A stretch of 64,000 nt of DNA from JAWXBR01 sp034440235 (GTDB lineage Bacteria > Bacteroidota > Ignavibacteria > Kapaibacteriales > Kapaibacteriaceae). Both the position numbers and the translations under genes were made by a program. Below the pieces are notes generated by a model that was not told where the DNA came from, made no database searches, and worked only from the letters and a program-made list of their open reading frames with translations. Of the stretch, positions 34,386 through 43,498 are shown piece after piece. Location of the stretch: positions 1 through 64,000 of the forward strand of contig JAWXBR010000009.1 in NCBI GenBank assembly GCA_034440235.1. The letters are read 5' to 3'. Every line of letters begins with the position of its first letter. The first letter of the stretch is position 1.

Positions 34386-35780
34386 ATGACGTTCACCTCA
34401 ACGAATCCGTATACCGGTGAGTTCCTAGCATCGTATGCAGGGCACACGCAAGCCGAAACGCATACCATCCTAGATACAGCAGCACACACACAACAATTGT
34501 GGGGCCTCAGCACCATGGCTGAACGGGCAGATGTGCTGCGCTCTATCGCCGCAATACTGACTGCTCGTGCACCTGAATTAGCCGTGCGCATTACGCAGGA
34601 AATGGGCAAACCCATCGTGCAGGCGCGGGCAGAAATCGTGAAATGTGCAACAGTGTGCAACTTCATGGCCGATAACGCAGAAGCTATACTGGCACCGCAG
34701 CTTGTGAAGACAGAATTCGAAAGTGCCTATGTGTATTTCGACCCGTTAGGCACAGTGTTATCGATCATGCCGTGGAATTTCCCATACTGGCAATTCTTCC
34801 GTTTCGCAGCTCCTGCACTCATGGCTGGCAATGCTGTGCTTCTTAAACATGCACCAACAACGTGGGGATGTGCCTTCGATATTGTAGAAGTATGTCTGGC
34901 AGGGGGCCTGCCAAAGGGGCTTGTGCAGTGCCTGCTACTCGATGTGCCCGACATAGAAGCAGTGATTGCAGACCCGCGCGTACATGCAGTGACGTTTACG
35001 GGGTCGACACGCGGTGGTGCTTCGGTTGGAGCTTTGGCAGGGAAGTACATCAAGAAGAGCGTTCTCGAACTCGGAGGCAGTGATGCATACGTCATCCTAG
35101 AAGACGCAGACATTGATGCAGCCGCACGAGACTGTGCAACATCGCGATGTGTGAACTCGGGACAGTCTTGCATTGCGGCAAAACGGTTTATCGTGCATGC
35201 AGACGTCGCACGAGATTTTACAGATTTATTAACAAAGTATATGAACGAGCGTGTTGTGGGCGATCCGATGCTTGAAGAGGCAGAGATCGGACCTCTTGCG
35301 CGCGTGGACTTACAGCAGACACTGCTCGACCAGATTCGACGAGCATTGAGTGAAGGTTCTCGCGGAGTACGTGCTCATCGAGGTACTCCTGTGGTACACG
35401 GCCGTTCGGAGAACCGCACCGGACCCCTTGCGGCTTCGCAGCCCCTTGTCATAGAGGGTGTTGGACCTGGTAATGCTGCCTTCGACGAAGAACTATTCGG
35501 ACCCGTAGCAGCCGTAACAACCTTTACCACCGATAGCGAGGCCATACGCCTCGCAAACCATTCTATCTATGGACTAGGAAGCGCAGTGTTTACGAAGGAC
35601 ATGGTGCGCGCAGAGCGCTTTGAGCGTGAGTTGCAGGCTGGAATGGTGTTTGTGAATACGTTCGTGCGTAGCGACCCAAGACTGCCGTTTGGTGGTGTGA
35701 AGCAGTCGGGATACGGACGAGAGTTGGGCACATACGGAATTCGTGAATTTGTGAACGTAAAAACCGTGGTGAGAGCCTAG
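34386..35780 (+). CDS. NAD(P)-dependent aldehyde dehydrogenase, succinate-semialdehyde type
   Basis: A 464-residue aldehyde dehydrogenase of the short GabD/Sad (YneI) group. Landmarks are NPYTGEFLASY at the start, VLSIMPWNFPYWQFFRFAAP, KHAPTTWGCAFDI, VTFTGSTRGGASVG, the general-base Glu in SVLELGGSDAY and the nucleophile Cys in CVNSGQSCIAAKR. The end has PFGGVKQSGYGREL. It probably oxidises succinate semialdehyde or a related aldehyde to the acid. An unusual stretch at about 325-355 (SEGSRGVRAHRGTPVVHG) includes an octamer at 35440. It is divergent from terC across 52 bases. Confidence 0.87.
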   Translation: MTFTSTNPYTGEFLASYAGHTQAETHTILDTAAHTQQLWGLSTMAERADVLRSIAAILTARAPELAVRITQEMGKPIVQARAEIVKCATVCNFMADNAEAILAPQLVKTEFESAYVYFDPLGTVLSIMPWNFPYWQFFRFAAPALMAGNAVLLKHAPTTWGCAFDIVEVCLAGGLPKGLVQCLLLDVPDIEAVIADPRVHAVTFTGSTRGGASVGALAGKYIKKSVLELGGSDAYVILEDADIDAAARDCATSRCVNSGQSCIAAKRFIVHADVARDFTDLLTKYMNERVVGDPMLEEAEIGPLARVDLQQTLLDQIRRALSEGSRGVRAHRGTPVVHGRSENRTGPLAASQPLVIEGVGPGNAAFDEELFGPVAAVTTFTTDSEAIRLANHSIYGLGSAVFTKDMVRAERFERELQAGMVFVNTFVRSDPRLPFGGVKQSGYGRELGTYGIREFVNVKTVVRA

Positions 35781-35788
35781 CGAAACAC

Positions 35789-35827
35789 TATGTTTGCGCC
35801 GTAGGCTCAGTAAACGAAATACGTTTG
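35789..35827 (+). promoter_or_regulatory. Two Bacteroidota-type -7 elements upstream of the alpha-2-macroglobulin gene
   Basis: TATGTTTG (35789-35796) and TACGTTTG (35820-35827) both match the TAnnTTTG -7 consensus of Bacteroidota sigma factors and lie 48-86 bases before the ATG. The TTTG of the first lies 23 bases before the second, a little long for a -33 element. Whether this lineage uses that consensus is not established from the window. Confidence 0.35.
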
Positions 35828-35874
35828 CTTACACCTAGCCTCTTCCCCAAAAAAACCTCTTCTGAAAGTGTACT

Positions 35875-38800
35875 ATGATTCGTCGCGTCGGTGCTATTGC
35901 CGCGTGTATAGGGATTCTTATGTCCGCTTGCTCCACCGTCAGCGACGGCGGAGTAAAAACAAACTTCGGGGACAAGATTTCTGTGCGCCAGAACCTCGTG
36001 TTTACGTTTGATGCCGACATGGTGCCAGACTCGCTGACGAATAAATGGGACGAGACAGAGTATGTGCGTTTTCGTCCGGTCGCATCGGGACGTTTTAAAT
36101 GGACAAGCAAGAATCAACTTCTGTTCTCACCAGGTGTTGGCTTTAAAGAAGCAACCGACTACACTGCCGAGATAACAGAGACGGTCACGAAGCATTCTTC
36201 GAGTGCAGAGATGCCCGATACGAAGGTGTTTTCTTTTCATACGCCTTATATCAATGTTGTTCGTTCGTTTGCTCAGTGGACAAAAAACGCAACGACGAAT
36301 GCAGTCGAAGCAAGACTTGTAGTTGCATTCAATTATCCAGTGCGGGTATCACAAATCGCCACGCGTCTGCACTTTGTGCGCGATGGTGCTGAGCTGCCAT
36401 TTTCCGTCCAGAACCCCGACGCTGTTACCGAGATATCAGTGACGATTCCCGCGTCTGCACTAAACACGGATGATGCGGTTTCGTTAACGGTACGCATCGA
36501 CAAGGGTCTTGCGCTCGAAGGCGGAGGTCGACCTAGCGACGATATGGTAACGACAGTGCAGGTGCCATCACGTAAGGTGCTCACCATAGTAGAAGCTAGT
36601 CCGGAGTGGCGTGACATGCAGGCAGTTGTTCATGTGGCTACTTCGCAAAGCGTTGACGTCTCAACACTCCAGCAGTCGATAAGCTTCTCGCCCGCGATTC
36701 CGTTTACGACACAAATAACAGAGTCGGGCTTCGACATCCATGCCGCATTTAACGTTGGTGAGACGTACGAACTAAGTGTTGCATCGACGTTGCGCGGCGC
36801 CGTTGGTGGACAGCTTCAAACGACGTACACAAAAGAGATTCTGTTCGGCGATCTTTCGCCAACGATTGCATTCATATCCAGAAAGGGTACGTACCTAAGC
36901 GCGAAAGGCTCACGCTCTCTTGCAATGCGCATTGTGAATGTGCCGAGAGTGCGCATTTCGGTGTTTCGCCTCTACGAGAACAATCTCTTGCATGCAGTAC
37001 GTCAGGCACGTTCGTATGGGTCGTGGGAAGAGCAAACTGGTGTTACGTATGACTTCGACTATCTCGGACTTGAAGATTATGCCGACACGGTTATGACCGA
37101 AGAAGTCGAAACCTCTTCACTCGGCGCAATGGAAAACGGTGTTGTTGCATTCACACTCGATGTAAAGGAGCACACGCAGCGTAAGGGGCTATACCTTGTA
37201 AAGGTGCAGTCTGTTGACGACGAGTGGCGACGCGCAACAAAACTTGTTTCGTTGTCAGACATTGGACTCGTTGCAAAAGAGGGTGCCGATAAACTAACGG
37301 TGTTCGCAAATAGCATAAACTCAGCAGAACCTCTTGCAGGTGTAGAGCTGTCGTTGATTAGCACGAACAACCAACTCATTTCGACAATTCGCACGAACAG
37401 CGACGGCGTTGCTAATCTCGAGAAGCTTCGAGAGACATTTGGCAATTTCAAACTTGGAATGATTGCTGCACGCCATGACGAAGACTACACGGTTCTCATC
37501 ACCAACGACACTCGCGTAGACCAGTCGCGCTTTGATGTCGGCGGACTGCGCGACAATTCGAGTGGACTTCAGGCATACATCTATGGCGACCGCGACATCT
37601 ACCGTCCGGGTGAAACCATCCACCTGAACACAATCGTGCGCGACAAAACATGGAAGCCCTTTACCAACACCCCATTCAAATTGCGTGTTGTTATGCCAAA
37701 CGGCAAGGAGCTGCGCACCATAAGGCTCACCCCAAATGAGCAGGGGGCGGCTGCCGCCGAGGTGCCTTTATCGTCAAACGCGTTAACCGGGATGTATCAC
37801 GTAGAAGCGATGACAGCGACCGATGTAGTCATCGGTTCGTACAATGTTGCCGTAGAGGAGTTTCTACCCGACCGCATTAAGCTGAATGTGCAAGCGTCGG
37901 CTGATGTGTTGCGTCCGTTAACGCCTTTCAACGTCACAATCAATGCCATGTCGTTCTTCGGGTCGCCGAGTGCCGGACGCAAATACGAAATCAGTATGCG
38001 TTTACGCAAGAAGCAGTTTACTGCAAAGAAATATCCAGACTTCGACTTCACCATACGGACTGAGAACGAGACGAGTCGTGGTGATGTTATTCGCACCGGA
38101 ACGCTCGACGCTCAAGGGAATACAGTAGAATCGTTTACAATCGATTCTACTGCCACGAATGCGGGATTACTCGAAGCTTCGTTTTTTGTGACGGTTTTCG
38201 ACGAGGGTGGACGTCCTGTACACAGTACAGTCAAACGTCCAGTACACACACAACCTGTGCTCTTCGGCATCCAGGAATTCGACCGTTACACAAGCGTACG
38301 CACGCCGTTGCGCATTCCGCTCATCGCATGTAACTACGACGGAGTGGTATCCACAAGTCGGGCCCATGTTCAGATTGTGAAGACGGAATGGCATACGGTA
38401 ATGGAGAACAACTACTCTTCATACAGGTATGTGTCGCAGAAGCGCGAGGTAGTGTTGGTTGACAAAGACATGGACATTGCCGGAACGAATTATGCGTTCC
38501 CGTTTACGCCAATGTCCAGTGGGGAGTACGCAGTGCGCATCTTCTCTCCAGGTGGAAAGACATTTGTTGAGCGCGAATTCTGGGCTTACAGTTGGTCAGA
38601 TAATTCGGCATCATCGTTCGAAGTCAACACCGAAGGCCTTATCGACATAGCGCTAGATAAAGAAACCTACGTGCCCGGCGAAACAGCAAAGGTGTTGTTC
38701 AAGACACCATTCGCAGGCTCGTTAATTGTAACCATCGAACGTGACGGCGTAATGGAATACCGCACGATTAAGACCGACAAACGTTCCGCGGCAATGGAGC

Positions 38801-41259
38801 TGAAGATTCAGGAATCTTTTGCGCCCAACGTATTCATTGCCGCGACCCTTATCAAGCCCCATGCAAAGAGCGACATGCCATTGACGGTTGCACATGGCTA
38901 TCAACCACTTCTCGTGAAGCGTCCGAAAAGCGTGTTGCCTGTTAGTATCACTGCAACATCGAGCACACGTTCGCAACGCAAGCAAACGATTACGGTAAAA
39001 ACTGAACCTGGTGCACAGGTAACAATTGCAGTTGTCGACGAAGGCATTTTGCAAATACGCGGCACGAAGACGCCAGACCCACATGGCTACTTCTATCAGA
39101 ACCGCGCGTTGCAAGTAGAATCGTATGACATGTATCCGTTGCTGTTTCCTGAGCTGAAGATGGGACGTGCTTCGTACGGTGCTGGTGATGGCGAAATGGA
39201 TGCCGGTGCCATTGGACGTCTTAATCCGTTTGCTGCGAAACGTGCAACGCTTATAGCGTACTGGTCGGGCATTATTGCGACATCGGGTGGCACAGCCACA
39301 TACACGTTCGACCTACCGCAGTTTAGTGGCGCTGTGCGCGTAATGGCTGTAGCATGGAAGAATGCATCGTTTGGTTCTGCAGAGAAGACCATGACGATTG
39401 CCGATCCGATTGTAATTGCCACAGCGTTGCCGCGCGTGTTTGCGCCCGGAGATTCTGTTGCTGTGCCTGTGATGATTACAAACACAACCGAAAGACGTGC
39501 GAACATTTCGTGCAGGCTTGCAGCAAACGGTCCGGTGTGGGTTGCAGGTGCTGACAAACAATCAATGACGCTCGATGCCGGACAAGAACGTGTTGCAATG
39601 TTTACAGTGATTGCAAAAAATGAACTTGGCATTGCAACAATAAAGGCAGAAGTAACGGGCACGGGTGAAACGTTTGCACAGACGACAGAAATTAGTGTGC
39701 GCCCGAGCACTCCGCTTGCAGAGGAAAGCGGCTTCGATGTTGTGAAAGGAGGAGCATCGAAGGACATTACACTTACGTCGAACTTCCTTCCGCGTACAAC
39801 GACATCACACCTCGTAGTGAGTACGTTTCCTGCTGCTCAGATAACGAAAAACTTGGGTCAGCTTCTTGGTTATCCGTATGGCTGCATTGAACAAACTGTG
39901 TCGAAAGCGTTCCCTCAGATTTATTTCGCTGACCTTGTGAAAGCATGGAATGCAACGCTCACACATTACGAAGACCCCGCACGTAACGTTCAGGAGGCGG
40001 TGCGCAAGGTCGAATCGATGCAGACGTACAGTGGTGGTGTTGCATACTGGCCAGGGGGAACAGAAGTAACGTGGTGGGGCACCGTGTATGCGGCACATTT
40101 TCTAAGTGAAGCAAAACGCGCCGGCTACGAGGTTAATGGCAAGGTGCTGTCACGCATGATAGAATACACGGCAAAAAGAGTGCGCGGCCGTTCGACAGAA
40201 GAAGTGTACTACTATGGCGGAGATGGCAACCGCGTGATGCGAACGTATGCAGCGCGCGACATCTTCTACTCGCTGTATTTGCTGGCGATCGAAGGACGTC
40301 AGGATGTGCCAACAATGAACTACTACAAGGGACAGACTTCGATGATGGCGCAAGACAGCAAATACATGCTTGCATGTACGTACCTGGCACTCGGCGATAG
40401 AAAATCGTACGAAGCATTGCTGCCGTCATCGTTTACCGTAGAGCGTTATCGTCCGATGGACGGCGGTTCTTTTGCATCACCTGTCCGCGATCTCGGTTTC
40501 GCATTGTACGCTCTTGTTACTAGCGCACCTGACAACCCACAGACTGCAAAGCTTGCACAACGATTGGCTGAGACTATGCGCGCCGATGACATTTTTTCGA
40601 CGCAGGAAAATGCGTTTGCCGTACTCGCACTTGGCAAACTCGCGAATCGTGCAATGAAGTCGGGTGTAAAAGCAACCATTACTTCAAACGGCAAAGCCGT
40701 CGCAACAATCGAGGGCACAACTGTTAGTGTGCCTAATCCGCTAGGACGCACGATAAAGGTGAGCGCTACCAACGGACCCGTCTATTACTTCTGGAGTGTA
40801 GAAGGCGTGCGTTCTGACGGAAAATTCAAACAGGAAGACGTTGTGCTGAAGGTCCGTCGTGAGTTCCTCGACCGCAACGGAAAAGCCCTCACATCTCTGC
40901 GCGTACATCAGAACGACCTTATTGTAATAAAGGTTACGGTTGCCACAACCGATTTAAGCACAGTCAACAACGTTGTGATAAGCGACGTACTACCTGCTGG
41001 CTTCGAGCTCGAGAATCCGCGCCTTACAGGCATGGAAGGCATGACGTGGGCTAAAGACGAAGCTACGGCTGAGTACTACGACTACCGCGACGACCGGATG
41101 AATCTTTTTGTACGAGCAGAGCAGCGACAAAAAGTGTACTACTACATGGTACGGGCTGTAAGTAAGGGGCGCTTTCGCATGGGGCCAATCGGCGCTGACG
41201 CCATGTACGACGACGATGTGCATTCGTACCACGGTGCAGGAACGCTCGTGGTGCTCTAG
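35875..41259 (+). CDS. Bacterial alpha-2-macroglobulin, giant lipoprotein
   Basis: A protease-trapping protein of 1794 residues anchored as a lipoprotein (IGILMSACSTVS, lipobox Cys at about 20). Successive macroglobulin domains fill the first 1,100 residues (IYRPGETIHLNTIVRD, DKETYVPGETAKVLF). A bait-region neighbourhood and the A2M domain follow (YWSGIIATSGGTATYTFDLP, VRVMAVAWKNASFG). The thioester motif CIEQ (Cys1337-Gln1340, in GYPYGCIEQTVSK) is intact, so covalent capture of proteases is expected. The alpha/alpha toroid and C-terminal receptor-like domain complete it. In proteobacteria it is usually next to pbpC; no such partner is present here. Confidence 0.92.
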   Translation: MIRRVGAIAACIGILMSACSTVSDGGVKTNFGDKISVRQNLVFTFDADMVPDSLTNKWDETEYVRFRPVASGRFKWTSKNQLLFSPGVGFKEATDYTAEITETVTKHSSSAEMPDTKVFSFHTPYINVVRSFAQWTKNATTNAVEARLVVAFNYPVRVSQIATRLHFVRDGAELPFSVQNPDAVTEISVTIPASALNTDDAVSLTVRIDKGLALEGGGRPSDDMVTTVQVPSRKVLTIVEASPEWRDMQAVVHVATSQSVDVSTLQQSISFSPAIPFTTQITESGFDIHAAFNVGETYELSVASTLRGAVGGQLQTTYTKEILFGDLSPTIAFISRKGTYLSAKGSRSLAMRIVNVPRVRISVFRLYENNLLHAVRQARSYGSWEEQTGVTYDFDYLGLEDYADTVMTEEVETSSLGAMENGVVAFTLDVKEHTQRKGLYLVKVQSVDDEWRRATKLVSLSDIGLVAKEGADKLTVFANSINSAEPLAGVELSLISTNNQLISTIRTNSDGVANLEKLRETFGNFKLGMIAARHDEDYTVLITNDTRVDQSRFDVGGLRDNSSGLQAYIYGDRDIYRPGETIHLNTIVRDKTWKPFTNTPFKLRVVMPNGKELRTIRLTPNEQGAAAAEVPLSSNALTGMYHVEAMTATDVVIGSYNVAVEEFLPDRIKLNVQASADVLRPLTPFNVTINAMSFFGSPSAGRKYEISMRLRKKQFTAKKYPDFDFTIRTENETSRGDVIRTGTLDAQGNTVESFTIDSTATNAGLLEASFFVTVFDEGGRPVHSTVKRPVHTQPVLFGIQEFDRYTSVRTPLRIPLIACNYDGVVSTSRAHVQIVKTEWHTVMENNYSSYRYVSQKREVVLVDKDMDIAGTNYAFPFTPMSSGEYAVRIFSPGGKTFVEREFWAYSWSDNSASSFEVNTEGLIDIALDKETYVPGETAKVLFKTPFAGSLIVTIERDGVMEYRTIKTDKRSAAMELKIQESFAPNVFIAATLIKPHAKSDMPLTVAHGYQPLLVKRPKSVLPVSITATSSTRSQRKQTITVKTEPGAQVTIAVVDEGILQIRGTKTPDPHGYFYQNRALQVESYDMYPLLFPELKMGRASYGAGDGEMDAGAIGRLNPFAAKRATLIAYWSGIIATSGGTATYTFDLPQFSGAVRVMAVAWKNASFGSAEKTMTIADPIVIATALPRVFAPGDSVAVPVMITNTTERRANISCRLAANGPVWVAGADKQSMTLDAGQERVAMFTVIAKNELGIATIKAEVTGTGETFAQTTEISVRPSTPLAEESGFDVVKGGASKDITLTSNFLPRTTTSHLVVSTFPAAQITKNLGQLLGYPYGCIEQTVSKAFPQIYFADLVKAWNATLTHYEDPARNVQEAVRKVESMQTYSGGVAYWPGGTEVTWWGTVYAAHFLSEAKRAGYEVNGKVLSRMIEYTAKRVRGRSTEEVYYYGGDGNRVMRTYAARDIFYSLYLLAIEGRQDVPTMNYYKGQTSMMAQDSKYMLACTYLALGDRKSYEALLPSSFTVERYRPMDGGSFASPVRDLGFALYALVTSAPDNPQTAKLAQRLAETMRADDIFSTQENAFAVLALGKLANRAMKSGVKATITSNGKAVATIEGTTVSVPNPLGRTIKVSATNGPVYYFWSVEGVRSDGKFKQEDVVLKVRREFLDRNGKALTSLRVHQNDLIVIKVTVATTDLSTVNNVVISDVLPAGFELENPRLTGMEGMTWAKDEATAEYYDYRDDRMNLFVRAEQRQKVYYYMVRAVSKGRFRMGPIGADAMYDDDVHSYHGAGTLVVL

Positions 41260-41294
41260 AGTTAGGGCTGTGTTGTAGCGCTGAGTGAGGTGCT

Positions 41295-42329
41295 CTAGCG
41301 TTCTACGCTTAAGCGCTGGATGCGCTGGTCGCGACGTTGTTTTGCAAGGGCGCGGAGATCGATGACGTGGTCGGCTTCGTCTACGATTTCTGCGCCGAGC
41401 ATTGTTTCGAGCACATCTTCCATTGTGATGATGCCTTCGACGCCGCCGTGTTCGTCTACGACAGTAAGAATGTGCTGACGTTTTGCAAGGAATTGTTCGA
41501 GTGCTTTCTCGAGCGTGATGTTTTCCGGAATGAAGCCAACATCGCGTTTGAGCTTGTTCAGGTGAGCATCACCTTGTCCTGCGAGAGCTGCACGTAGAAC
41601 GTCCTTCGTCATTACGTAACCGCTTACGCTATCCATATCCGCAGCGTTCTGTACCGGAAAGCGCGAATACATCTGTAATTCCTGGAATTCAATAGCAGCG
41701 TTGACGCTTATGTCTTCGTGCAAGCTGAACACAACAGTCCGAGGTGTCATTACATCACCAACCTCGATCGAGCTAAGGCGCATGATGTTTGTCATGATGC
41801 GGTACTCGCCCGCGTCGAGAGCCCCTTCTTCGCGTGCTGTCTCTACAAGAGCTTCTAGCTCTTCGCGAGCCTCTTCTTCGTCACTTGTGCGACGCGTCAC
41901 CTTCATCAGTGCAGTGTACGCAAGGAGGATGGGCGTAGCTAATGTGCGAGCCGCTGTTAACAATACCCCGCAGAGTTTGAGAAGCCTATCTGCATAGCGT
42001 GAGCCAATAATGCCTGCAATGGTTTTGGCAATGACTACAACGATGAGGAATCCAATTGTTAACGCAGTTAAGCGAATCCCATCGGCACCGCCCAAGGCAA
42101 TAAGAGAGGCAATGATTGTCGAGCCGACAAGAAAGATTGCATCGAGAAGACTAAGAGCAAGTCCGGTTTCATCGGGTTCGTCGAGCGCTCGTTTTAATCG
42201 TCGCCCCGTTACAGACCCTTCCTCAGCCATGGCAACAACAACCGAGCCCGGCATGTTCAGCAATGCGGCAGCTAGAAAGTCGCTTAACGCACTTCCGAAA
42301 ACTCCAATAACAAGAACGAGAATGTCCAT
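41295..42329 (-). CDS. CNNM/CorC-HlyC family membrane protein with CBS pair
   Basis: A 344-residue protein: a DUF21/CNNM membrane domain (four hydrophobic segments, about 1-145), an acidic linker (SDEEEAREELEALVETARE), then a CBS pair starting at VGDVMTPRTVVFSLHED and ending VVDEHGGVEGIITMEDVLE. The C-terminal CorC_HlyC domain seen in many relatives is missing. Members transport or sense Mg2+ (or Co2+). The ATG overlaps the stop of the upstream lipoprotein by one base (TGATG), indicating coupling. An octamer lies at 41820. Confidence 0.87.
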   Translation of the reverse strand: MDILVLVIGVFGSALSDFLAAALLNMPGSVVVAMAEEGSVTGRRLKRALDEPDETGLALSLLDAIFLVGSTIIASLIALGGADGIRLTALTIGFLIVVVIAKTIAGIIGSRYADRLLKLCGVLLTAARTLATPILLAYTALMKVTRRTSDEEEAREELEALVETAREEGALDAGEYRIMTNIMRLSSIEVGDVMTPRTVVFSLHEDISVNAAIEFQELQMYSRFPVQNAADMDSVSGYVMTKDVLRAALAGQGDAHLNKLKRDVGFIPENITLEKALEQFLAKRQHILTVVDEHGGVEGIITMEDVLETMLGAEIVDEADHVIDLRALAKQRRDQRIQRLSVER

Positions 42330-42943
42330 CAGCTACCGCGGAACTCCTTGTCCACGATCACAATGCGGTTGGGATAGACGATCGGACCGAATGGTGTGCC
42401 AACTGTTGGCATTGCATCGAGTTTGATGCGAGCCGCACTACCTTGTTGTCCGCCTATTGCAAGCGCAAGATTCAGAATACCTTCATACCCCTTGTCGGCA
42501 AAGAAAGAATAAAGGTCGAGCGACATATCAAGTGGCACGGGCACTGTTTGTCCGCTGCCAGGGATGTCGAACGGACGTCCTAGATGTCCGCTTATCGTCT
42601 GCTTATCATCGATAAGCATGCGCCAGTCGAGATCGTTCAGCGTCACCAACGTCTGACGCGTTCCAGAAACACCGGTGTTTGGGTTTTTCGCATCGACGTT
42701 CAGTGTGAACGAAGCAACGAGCGACCTTTTTGCGAAGGCGTGGCCAAGTGCGATACCATCGGATATGGAAAGTTTCGACGGATCGGAGATTCGCGAAACA
42801 TCAACACCTGCCAGTCGGAAATTGTTCACGTTGCCGAGTTTGAACTGTAGGCGCGAGATTGAAGAGAGGGCGTTGGTAATATCGCTAACCGTAGAGCAGG
42901 CGGTAAGAAGACCAACAGCGAGGATCAACACGAAACGTATCAT
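42329..42943 (-). CDS. LEA14/WHy-like lipoprotein
   Basis: A 204-residue lipoprotein (LILAVGLLTACSTVSD). The body has the layout of WHy/LEA-2 domains: a beta-rich repeat with LGNVNNFRLAGVDVS, ASFTLNVDAKNPNTG and VPVPLDMSLDLYSF, where 'NPN' after a beta strand is typical. These proteins are stress- or envelope-associated with no known enzyme activity. It is translationally coupled to the CNNM protein downstream. The family assignment is by pattern and moderately sure. Confidence 0.65.
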   Translation of the reverse strand: MIRFVLILAVGLLTACSTVSDITNALSSISRLQFKLGNVNNFRLAGVDVSRISDPSKLSISDGIALGHAFAKRSLVASFTLNVDAKNPNTGVSGTRQTLVTLNDLDWRMLIDDKQTISGHLGRPFDIPGSGQTVPVPLDMSLDLYSFFADKGYEGILNLALAIGGQQGSAARIKLDAMPTVGTPFGPIVYPNRIVIVDKEFRGS

Positions 42944-43014
42944 GCACCGAACATACTACATTATCTGATGAGGACGTGCGCTCTATAGGACTTCGGCCGA
43001 TCGCGTCGTGCGGT

Positions 43015-43491
43015 CTAGGTTGTAAAGCCTTCTTCGCGCAGGAGTGTAGCAACGTCGGTGCCGTCGTCAAGCAGAAGGCCATTGATAATCTGGCGGAGGC
43101 GACTCGAGCGGCGGCGCTCGAGGGCTAAAGAAGTGAGCATGCGCGCCTTGGCAATTAGCAGGTTCTCTTCTATTGGCTTCGTTAAAAAGTCATCGGCCCC
43201 TGCGTCAACAGCCTTTTTCTGCGTGGCGCTATCGTTTAGAGCGGTGACAATTGCGATGGGGATGATGGCTGTTTCGGGGTTGCCTTTTAGCGCCTTCGTA
43301 GTCTCAAATCCGTCCATGCGGGGCATCATGACGTCGATGATGATGGCATCAGGCATTCGAATTGCAACCTTCTCAATACATTCAACACCGTCGGCCGCAT
43401 CCTCGGCAAGGAACCCGTTTGATTCGAGGTACCTGCGCATAAGCTTGGTCGTGATTTTATTGTCGTCGACTACGAGAACTAAGGGTTTCAT
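43015..43491 (-). CDS. Response regulator receiver protein (short C-terminal tail)
   Basis: A 158-residue protein consisting of a REC domain: acidic pocket VLVVDDN (Asp9-Asp10), phospho-acceptor Asp53 in IIIDVMMPRMDG, Thr83 (IVTALND) and Lys105 (FLTKPI). The last 35 residues (RRSSRLRQIINGLLLDDGTD) form a helical tail without a known output domain, so it probably works by protein-protein contact. No histidine kinase is nearby. It begins seven bases after bshC, suggesting co-transcription by position only. Confidence 0.9.
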   Translation of the reverse strand: MKPLVLVVDDNKITTKLMRRYLESNGFLAEDAADGVECIEKVAIRMPDAIIIDVMMPRMDGFETTKALKGNPETAIIPIAIVTALNDSATQKKAVDAGADDFLTKPIEENLLIAKARMLTSLALERRRSSRLRQIINGLLLDDGTDVATLLREEGFTT

Positions 43492-43498
43492 GCCAATC

